From the NCBI GenBank assembly GCA_964387685.1, contig CAYLXK010000013.1:85298-149297 (forward strand): DNA of 64,000 nt. The letters run 5' to 3'. The notes under the pieces were generated by a model that worked only from the letters and a program-made list of their open reading frames with translations, was not told the origin of the DNA and searched no databases. Positions 58,240 to 64,000 of this stretch are shown here, piece by piece (the first letter of the stretch is position 1; every line of letters begins with the position of its first letter). The DNA comes from Bryobacter sp964387685 (GTDB lineage: Bacteria > Acidobacteriota > Terriglobia > Bryobacterales > Bryobacteraceae). The position numbers and the translations under genes were made by a program.

Positions 58240-58658
58240 GATTCCAACTCCGACACTTTTGCCAAGTACAATCCCACTCGATCTGTCGTCCAGGTTGCCA
58301 CGCCGCAGCCAAAGAAGTCGGTGTCTTCGGTCCAGATCGGGCAGCCGAGCGCGAGGGCCACAGCCAGGACCGGCCAGTCGTCCTCGTCACGCTTTTCGAT
58401 GCGCTCGCGGGCGACAGTTTCAAAAGAGGCGTAGGTCTCCGCTTCAACGGTTTGAACCAACCCCATCAGCAGATCGAGGGTCTCCATAGCCGGAGCCGCC
58501 GGAATCTTCCATACAGCCAGGATTCCCGGCAGATTCTCGCGCGCCTCCTGGAACGCCACGGTCGACGCGGTCCCACTCTGGAGCGCGTCCTGTCGATCTT
58601 GCTGACAAAACTGCTGACAAAAACACCAAGACCCGCCAGCGGCGGGCCTGCAAACCAT
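58236..58658 (-). pseudogene. Truncated PIN-domain gene (C-terminal part kept)
   Basis: The last 80 residues hold a PIN-type C terminus, IEKRDEDDWPVLAVALALGC followed by PIWTEDTDFFGCGVATWTTD, with the second and third acidic clusters. The N-terminal half with the first catalytic Asp (normally D-T/A-N/S) is missing; instead the frame runs through AGGSWCFCQQFCQQDRQDAL, whose FCQQFCQQ also occurs at the other end of the island. This looks like a recombination junction that cut the toxin in two. It could still be translated from an internal ATG at 58487. Confidence 0.6.
58599..58622. repeat. 24-bp direct repeat, right copy
   Basis: Identical to 57551-57574 (two TGCTGACAAAA units). It falls within the artificial 5' extension of the truncated PIN frame, 46 bases from the right att-like repeat. 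See the left copy for the possible roles. Confidence 0.6.
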
Positions 58659-58668
58659 TGATTATAAA

Positions 58669-58745
<77 letters not shown>

Positions 58746-58803
58746 CTGAACTTCCTAGTTTAGCATTCCGGCTCAATACTGGTATGCATGCTAGGCTCAG
58801 GCT

Positions 58804-59112
58804 ATGCCATTCGTGGAAGTGGCCCGAGTCGAGGATTTGCCGCCTGGAAAAAGTGTTGAGGCGGTGGTGGGTGTGGATACTTTTGTGGTTTGCAATCACG
58901 ACGGGCAGTTGCACGCGCTGGATGGGATTTGCCCGCACCGCAACGGGCCCCTAGGTGCGGGGAACTTCGCCGATGGACGCGTTATTTGCCCGTATCATGG
59001 CTGGGAATTCGACTGTGTGAGCGGCGAATACGATTTGAATCCCAGCCTAAGGCTGAAGAAGTTTCCCGTCCGCGTGCTGGAAGGCCGCGTTGAGATCGAC
59101 GTCGATGCCTGA
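58804..59112 (+). CDS. Rieske [2Fe-2S] ferredoxin (NirD/oxygenase-ferredoxin type)
   Basis: A 102-residue single-domain Rieske protein. The cluster ligands are Cys43-x-His45 in GICPHRNGPLGAG and Cys62-x2-His65 in VICPYHGWEFDCVSGEYDL. The spacing and small size fit ferredoxin partners of ring-hydroxylating dioxygenases and NirD-like subunits. No oxygenase or reductase gene is next to it, so its electron partner is unknown. Its stop overlaps the mutM start by 8 bases, so translation is coupled. It carries a + strand composition rich in G. Confidence 0.9.
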   Translation: MPFVEVARVEDLPPGKSVEAVVGVDTFVVCNHDGQLHALDGICPHRNGPLGAGNFADGRVICPYHGWEFDCVSGEYDLNPSLRLKKFPVRVLEGRVEIDVDA

Positions 59113-59848
59113 GCTGCCGGAGGTAGAAACCGTCGTCCGGGGGCTGGCGGAGTGCCTGCCGGGGCGGGTAGTGATGGGGCTGGAAAATGTGGAGGCCCCT
59201 ATCGCGGGCCAAAACATTTTGGGGGTGCGGCGATTTGGAAAATTCATCGTGCTCGATTTTGCGGACGGAATGCTTTTGGTGCACCTGGGAATGACGGGGC
59301 AATTGACGATGTCGGAGGAGACGTCCAAATTCACACGCGCGCGGCTGGTGTTGAATGAAGGAACGCTGCGTTACGACGACATCCGGAAGTTTGGACGGAT
59401 CCGCTGGGAGCAGGCGCTGCCGGAGCGCGGGCCGGACCCTTTGGAATTGACGGCGGCGGAATTTGTCACCCTCGCTAAGCGGCGGCGGGCGCGGGTGAAG
59501 GCATTGCTGCTGGACCAAAAATTCCTGCGCGGGATGGGGAACATTTATACCGACGAGGCTTTGTTCCGCGCGGGCATTCACCCGCTAGCCCAGGCGGCGA
59601 GTCTGTCCCGGGCGCGGCTTGCATATTTGCACCGGGCGATTGAGGAAGTGCTGTGGGCGGCGATTGCGGCCGGTGGCTCCTCGATCTCCGATTACGTCAA
59701 TGCGCAGGGCGAGCGGGGCAGCTTCCAACGGCAGCACCAGGTCTACGGCAAGAAGGGGCAGGCTTGTCCGCGGTGCGGCGGAGTCTTGGAGCGGATACTG
59801 GTAACGCAACGGGGGACTACTTTTTGTCCGCGCTGCCAGCGGCGCTAG
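59105..59848 (+). CDS. mutM: Formamidopyrimidine-DNA glycosylase (Fpg/MutM)
   Basis: A 247-residue base-excision repair enzyme. The N terminus MPELPEVETVVRGLAECLPG leaves Pro as the catalytic residue after Met removal, with Glu next; the helix LLVHLGMTGQLTM and the C-terminal zinc finger CPRCGGVLERILVTQRGTTF, CPRCQRR (four Cys) are complete. The H2TH region is around LLDQKFLRGMGNIYTDEALF. It removes 8-oxoguanine and opens the backbone. The start at 59105 sits inside the Rieske gene; the gene overlaps the convergent kinase by 32 bases. Confidence 0.95.
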   Translation: MPELPEVETVVRGLAECLPGRVVMGLENVEAPIAGQNILGVRRFGKFIVLDFADGMLLVHLGMTGQLTMSEETSKFTRARLVLNEGTLRYDDIRKFGRIRWEQALPERGPDPLELTAAEFVTLAKRRRARVKALLLDQKFLRGMGNIYTDEALFRAGIHPLAQAASLSRARLAYLHRAIEEVLWAAIAAGGSSISDYVNAQGERGSFQRQHQVYGKKGQACPRCGGVLERILVTQRGTTFCPRCQRR

Positions 59849-62261
59849 CCAGCAGCGAGTCGCGGCGCTTTTGGAATTTGGTGCGCAGGGCGCCAGGGGC
59901 TTCGCCGGCTTTGGGTTCGCCTACAATGTCGAGGGCTTTTTGGATGGTGGCGGCGGAATCGGCGAAGCGGCCGAGAAGCTCCTGGGAGCGGGCCAAAGCA
60001 TCGAGGGCGGTGAGCGACTGGGGCTCTAAGGCGACCAGCTCCAGGCTGTAACGGTGGCCCTCTTCGGCATCATCGTAGCCTTTCGGGCGGAGATTCAGTA
60101 AGAGGTCTGTAAGGTGTTCACGGACGGAAGTATTCTTGGGCTCTTTGGCGGCGGTGCTACGAAACAGCGCAAAGCTCTTTTCAAGGGTGGCGGCAGCTTC
60201 AGGGCGTTGGAATTCGGTGTAGGCCCAAGCCAGATTAAAAAGGGTGCGCTGGTAGAAATTGGCGACGACGGGTTGTTGGGGAGAGATTCGAAACTGTTCT
60301 TCCATGATGCGATGGGCTTTCTCGCAAGTGGCAATATGGTCTTCGGCGCGATCGAGATCGTATTGCATCTGAGCTAGGTTAATGAGGCCGATGGCGTGGT
60401 TGATCGGCGCGGTGCGATTGTTTTCGTCCCGCGCAATCAGGGCGAGAAAGGCGACGCTTCTCTCGCTTTCTTCAAGAGCTTCGGCGTTGCGGCTAAGCGC
60501 TCGCAAGGCCGCCGCGCGGCCGGAGTGCCGGCGGGATTCCGACATCAAAAAGTCTGGGTTGTTTTGTTCGCCTTTCAATTGGAGCGCGTACATTTCGGCT
60601 TCGCCATTCCAGCGCAGGGATTCATTGGGTTTGGTGTCGGCAATCCAAATGGATCGAGAAGCACAGAGACTGTGGAGGGCGTGCAGCAATCGACGATCGC
60701 TAGAGAAGGAGGCAAGGCCTTGATCATAAACGTCGCGCGCTTTTGAGATCCAGGCTTCGGAAAGATCGACGCTGGCCGTTTCAAGGTTCGGCGCCTGCAA
60801 AGCGCGAGCCACGGCGGCGTAGGCGCGGCCTAGACGAAGGATAGAAGTGATGTCTTTGCGCGGCACTTTTTCGAGGCCTTCCGCGGCGGCCTGCAAGCGG
60901 GCAAGACTGCCCTTGGGGTCAACGCCGGAAGAGTAGTCTGAGAGGGCGGCGACGAAATCGAGGTGGAGAGAGGCGGCGGGGGCTTGGAGGCCTTGGAGGA
61001 GGGTGCGGGCCTTGGAGAGAGATTGTTTGGCGCGCGCGGGGTCGCCGAGATTTTCGCGCGAGTAATTTCCGAGAAGATCGCCGATGCGGGTGTAGCCCTC
61101 CGCGAGTTCGACGCGGAGGGACTGATCGTCGATGTCTTCCTGAGAAAGGCTATCGAGGTAGCGCAAAGCCTCTTCGGCGAGGGTGGCCTGGAGGCGCGTG
61201 GTGCCGAGAAGGCTGGAAGCTTCGTCGAAGAGATCGAAGAGCTGGAATTTTGCGAGTTGACGGACTTGGTTAAAGCGGCGCTGGGCGCGATCGCGTTCGC
61301 GAAAGGTGGTCCAGACGCCCACACTGACGGCGACCAGAAGCAGGGCGGCAGCGATGGCGGCGAAGCGATGCCGCGCGATGTATTTGGAGGCGACATAAAA
61401 AGCGCTGGCGGGGCGGGCGGCGACGGGACGGCCGTCGAGGAAGCGTTCGATGTCGCGCGAAAATTCGGCGGCACTGGAGTAGCGGTCCTGCGGTTGGTGC
61501 TCGAGAGCTTTATAGACGATGGAGCGCAGGTCGCGCGGGAGCTTGGGACTGAGCGGAGTGGGCGCGGTGAATTGGTAAGCGCGGGCGAGTTCGCTGATGG
61601 CTTCTCCGGTGGTGGAGAAAGCGCGGGCGCCGCTGAGCATTTCATAAAGGACGAGGCCCAGGGAATAGATGTCGGAGCGGGTGGAAACGGGTTCGTTGCG
61701 TAATTGCTCGGGGCTGGCGTAGCGCGGGGTGAGGAGATGGGCGTGGGTGGCGGTTTTTTCTCCCGCGGCATCGAGGAGTTTCGCGGTCCCGAAATCAAGG
61801 AGCTTGGCGTGGCCGTCGGCGGTGACGAGGATGTTGGACGGCTTGAGGTCCCGGTGGACGATGAGGTTCTGATGGGCGTAGGCGACGGCCGAGGCTATCT
61901 CCAGGAAGAGGGCGAGCCGGGCGCGGAGGCTGGGCTGGCGGGCCTCGCAGTATTGGCCGAGGGGGAGGCCGCCGATGTATTCGGTGACCAGATAGGGTTG
62001 GCCGCGATGGTCGAGGCCGCCATCGACAAAGGACACGATGTGGGGGTGCTGGAGCTGGGCCAGGAGCTGGCGCTCCTGACGGAAGCGCTCGGCAAAGGAG
62101 TCTTCGACGAGGTGGGAGGCCAGGACCTTGAGGGCCACTTGTTGGCGGAACTCGCCATCAGCGCGTTCGGCCAGATAAACGGAGCCCATGCCGCCCCGGC
62201 CCAGGAGCCGGACGATGCGATAGGGGCCGAAAAGTTGAGCGGTGAGGCCGTCGCTGCCCAT
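59817..62261 (-). CDS. Hanks-type Ser/Thr protein kinase with TM segment and TPR sensor domain
   Basis: An 814-residue membrane kinase. The kinase domain (about 14-280) is complete: Gly loop LLGRGGMGSVYLAE, Lys45 in VALKVLASH, HRDLKPSNILV with catalytic Asp138, DFG Asp156 in KLLDFGTAKL, APE-like YASPEQLRNE. A membrane helix (299-317, RFAAIAAALLLVAVSVGVW) leads to a long C-terminal half with TPR-like helices, typical of acidobacterial and planctomycete kinases. It may phosphorylate cytoplasmic targets in response to an outside signal. The start at 62261 is GXLTAQLF-type MGSDGLTAQLFGPYRIVRLL; the frame above is antisense to the next gene. Confidence 0.93.
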   Translation of the reverse strand: MGSDGLTAQLFGPYRIVRLLGRGGMGSVYLAERADGEFRQQVALKVLASHLVEDSFAERFRQERQLLAQLQHPHIVSFVDGGLDHRGQPYLVTEYIGGLPLGQYCEARQPSLRARLALFLEIASAVAYAHQNLIVHRDLKPSNILVTADGHAKLLDFGTAKLLDAAGEKTATHAHLLTPRYASPEQLRNEPVSTRSDIYSLGLVLYEMLSGARAFSTTGEAISELARAYQFTAPTPLSPKLPRDLRSIVYKALEHQPQDRYSSAAEFSRDIERFLDGRPVAARPASAFYVASKYIARHRFAAIAAALLLVAVSVGVWTTFRERDRAQRRFNQVRQLAKFQLFDLFDEASSLLGTTRLQATLAEEALRYLDSLSQEDIDDQSLRVELAEGYTRIGDLLGNYSRENLGDPARAKQSLSKARTLLQGLQAPAASLHLDFVAALSDYSSGVDPKGSLARLQAAAEGLEKVPRKDITSILRLGRAYAAVARALQAPNLETASVDLSEAWISKARDVYDQGLASFSSDRRLLHALHSLCASRSIWIADTKPNESLRWNGEAEMYALQLKGEQNNPDFLMSESRRHSGRAAALRALSRNAEALEESERSVAFLALIARDENNRTAPINHAIGLINLAQMQYDLDRAEDHIATCEKAHRIMEEQFRISPQQPVVANFYQRTLFNLAWAYTEFQRPEAAATLEKSFALFRSTAAKEPKNTSVREHLTDLLLNLRPKGYDDAEEGHRYSLELVALEPQSLTALDALARSQELLGRFADSAATIQKALDIVGEPKAGEAPGALRTKFQKRRDSLLASAAGSADKK

Positions 62262-62315
62262 GGTGCAAAAGAAAGATGACCAAGATTTTCCAAATCTTGC
62301 GCCTACCAGGGTGCC

Positions 62316-63371
62316 ATGAAATACGGAAGCCTTCCTACCTACAGCAAGTTCCAGAGCGATTCGAGCGTGGCGTTCGAGTTCCGCGAGCACGATATCGTGC
62401 TGGCCCGGATGGATGGGCTGTTGAAGCACCGGCAGAAGACGAATGACGCAAGCTTGCGCTTTCTTTATTTGAGCGACTTGTTCTTCACGGCGGATTTTTG
62501 GCTGAAGAGCTATCCGACGAACAAGAACATGCGGAAGGAACGGCAGCCGGCGATCTATGCGCTGTTTGCGGCCTGCGCCGAGGAGCTATGCCAGTATTAC
62601 GGGTGCACGATTAACGGGCTGCCGCGGGAACTGGAGTTTATGTGGGGGCGCAACCTGACGGGGGGCGGCGTGTATGTGGACGTGGTGGCCGGGAAGGCGG
62701 AATACATCACGCGCGCCGAGGCGGCGAAGTACAAGCTGTGGTTCAAGGGGGGCCGCGCGTACATGATGCCCTGGTACCGGCCGACGGACGCAAACCAAAA
62801 GCTGGAGCCGGCCGAATCCAAGCACGCCTATACGAAAGAAGCGCTGACCTTGCATTGCCTGCCGGCGGAGGACTACGGATTTTTTGTACTGACGATGAGC
62901 CGGGACCTGTATATGGCCAAGCACCGGACCTGCGGGCTGGATGGGAGCCCGGGCTTTTATCATTCGAGCTACGTGGCGGGAGACCCAGTGGCGTGCTCCG
63001 GGACGATGCTGATCGAGAAGGGCGAGGTGAAGCGGATCCGCTTGAATAGCGGGCACTATCAGCCGCATATGAACAACCTGCGGGCGCTGGTGATGGCGCT
63101 GCGGATGTGGGCGGTGCCGCTGAACGGCGTGATCTTTGAAGACTTTAAGGGCTATCCGATTGGGAAAAGCGGTTCGATTGAGGACGTGCTGGCGGCCTCG
63201 AGCGACCTGACCCAACTGAAGGATGGGCGCAACGGCACGGTGATCGACAGCAAGGCGGCGCATGGGAAGCGGCCTACACCGGACCTGTCGAACAGCCCGG
63301 ATCCGCGAAGCTGGTGGGGGAATCGGCCGTACCAGAAGGAAGTGGAGCCGCCGGCGGTGCGGGCGCTGTAG
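62316..63371 (+). CDS. Protein with a domain resembling plant IQM proteins (SGHY-motif)
   Basis: A 351-residue soluble protein. The core at about residues 188-275 reads GFFVLTMSRDLYMAKH, then GFYHSSYVAGDPVACSGTML, IEKGEVKRIRLNSGHYQPHM and NNLRALVMALRMWAVPLNGV. The order FVLS-x-SR-x-LY, HSSF-x-AG, AAG and SGHYxP is that of the globular domain of plant IQM calmodulin-binding proteins as I recall it; IQ motifs are not visible here. The rest is unlike anything I know. It is divergent from the kinase, 54 bases apart. Its function is unknown. Confidence 0.7.
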   Translation: MKYGSLPTYSKFQSDSSVAFEFREHDIVLARMDGLLKHRQKTNDASLRFLYLSDLFFTADFWLKSYPTNKNMRKERQPAIYALFAACAEELCQYYGCTINGLPRELEFMWGRNLTGGGVYVDVVAGKAEYITRAEAAKYKLWFKGGRAYMMPWYRPTDANQKLEPAESKHAYTKEALTLHCLPAEDYGFFVLTMSRDLYMAKHRTCGLDGSPGFYHSSYVAGDPVACSGTMLIEKGEVKRIRLNSGHYQPHMNNLRALVMALRMWAVPLNGVIFEDFKGYPIGKSGSIEDVLAASSDLTQLKDGRNGTVIDSKAAHGKRPTPDLSNSPDPRSWWGNRPYQKEVEPPAVRAL

Positions 63372-63975
63372 GCAGGGTAGGAGGTAGAAGCGCGGGAGCC
63401 GGCTTCGTTTTGTCCGGGCGAAGAGTGGGGTCCGGTTCGAGGAACTGCGAGTGCACGGGTTCGGCGGAAGCGGAGGGCAATTCGCAAGGCTCCCCGGAGC
63501 CGGCAAGGGGGGTGGGACGGGGAATGAAGCCCGAGGATTTGCGATGGGACTCAAGAGCGCGTTGGGCGCGGAAGAGGGTGCGCTCATGCTGGGCGCGGTA
63601 GCGGGCGAGATTGGAGAAGGCGGGGTTGCGCAGGGTGAGGGCTTCCGTGGCGAGCCAGGCGAGGACGGGTTCATCGTAGGGCTCGGAGTTTTCCTGAAGA
63701 GTTTGGCGCTGGCGCTGCATTTCGAGACGGAGGGCGGTGCGCTCAAGTTCCTTGCTGCGATTGATGAGCCAGACGGCTTCGGCCATTTGGGAGACGAGCT
63801 CGAACTCGTAGGCGTCGCGGGGCTGGAGGGCCTGCTGGAGTTCGAACTTGTGATCGAGGAAGAGCTCGCGCTTTTCCGTGGGGAGCAGGATGAACGTCTT
63901 GCTGCTGAGACCGTGCTTGGTGGCGTTCTTGGAGCTGGCGGCAAGGCCGGCAGCGGATTTGTGGCCCTTGGCCAT
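63274..63975 (-). CDS. Hypothetical protein with acidobacterium-type N terminus
   Basis: A 233-residue basic protein beginning MAKGHKSAAGLAASSKNATK and continuing HGLSSKTFILLPTEKRELFL, a start often seen in uncharacterised acidobacterial proteins. A helical core (ELVSQMAEAVWLINRSKELE, RTALRLEMQRQRQTLQENSE) is followed by a Pro/Ala-rich disordered C terminus (about 190-233). The last 98 bases overlap the convergent IQM-like gene, so either the C terminus or the overlap itself may be longer than the real gene. I know no function. Confidence 0.6.
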   Translation of the reverse strand: MAKGHKSAAGLAASSKNATKHGLSSKTFILLPTEKRELFLDHKFELQQALQPRDAYEFELVSQMAEAVWLINRSKELERTALRLEMQRQRQTLQENSEPYDEPVLAWLATEALTLRNPAFSNLARYRAQHERTLFRAQRALESHRKSSGFIPRPTPLAGSGEPCELPSASAEPVHSQFLEPDPTLRPDKTKPAPALLPPTLPTAPAPPAAPLPSGTADSPTSFADPGCSTGPV

Positions 63976-64000
63976 TTGCCCGTGCAGCGCGTGGGCGCTG

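Overview
The window looks like one contiguous piece of a high-GC, Gram-negative chromosome, most likely from an acidobacterium of the Bryobacterales/Solibacter type. The indications are a long TonB-dependent receptor of the Oar-like kind with an N-terminal carboxypeptidase-regulatory domain (49166-52087), a Hanks-type kinase with a TPR tail, many small secreted beta-propeller proteins, and a complete isc operon with iscX. This assignment is inference from gene content; there is no rRNA gene to anchor it. Coding density is very high: no gene-free stretch exceeds about 160 bases, most operon genes overlap by 1-4 bases (ATGA, GTGA or TAATG junctions), and nearly every convergent pair overlaps at its 3' ends.

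Layout. 1-3 kb: the start of a radical SAM gene running off the left edge, a secreted GH10-like hydrolase, a NarL-type response regulator, and a RHH/PIN toxin-antitoxin pair behind a perfect 14-bp-arm palindrome. 3-8.8 kb: terC and the minus-strand operon iscR-iscS-iscU-iscA-hscB-hscA-iscX for Fe-S cluster assembly, with no ferredoxin gene. 8.8-12 kb: a glycosyltransferase, two small unknown genes and a stand-alone catalytic subunit of a B12-dependent acyl-CoA mutase. 12-20.8 kb: a respiratory complex I cluster ordered nuoC-D-I-J-K-L-M-N-H, lacking A, B, E, F and G. 21-24 kb: acyl-CoA synthetase and a divergent inositol-phosphatase-like enzyme separated by only 29 bases that hold a palindrome.

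23.8-42.3 kb is a large surface-polysaccharide locus: the initiating polyprenyl-phosphate sugar transferase, five glycosyltransferases, three enzymes of GDP-D-glycero-alpha-D-manno-heptose synthesis (HddA, GmhB, HddC), an asparagine-synthase-like amidotransferase, an NAD-dependent epimerase, a methyltransferase, membrane proteins and an O-antigen-ligase-like protein. No flippase or outer-membrane export gene is visible in the window.

42-57 kb: cobalamin adenosyltransferase (which makes the cofactor of the mutase above), an OmpA-like outer-membrane protein, a radical SAM sulfatase-maturase-like enzyme with a BNR-repeat protein, Dps, a beta-propeller phytase translationally coupled to a TonB-dependent receptor, an amidohydrolase, and an S9 peptidase/TPR/unknown operon. 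57.4-58.7 kb: a small, decayed island in tRNA-Thr(CGU), bounded by 48-bp direct repeats that copy the 3' part of the tRNA. 58.8-64 kb: Rieske ferredoxin, mutM, the Ser/Thr kinase, a protein resembling the plant IQM domain, and an acidobacterium-like unknown gene. The sign of the G-minus-C bias of the + strand appears to change near the tRNA island: both gene strands are C-biased on the + strand before it and G-biased after it.
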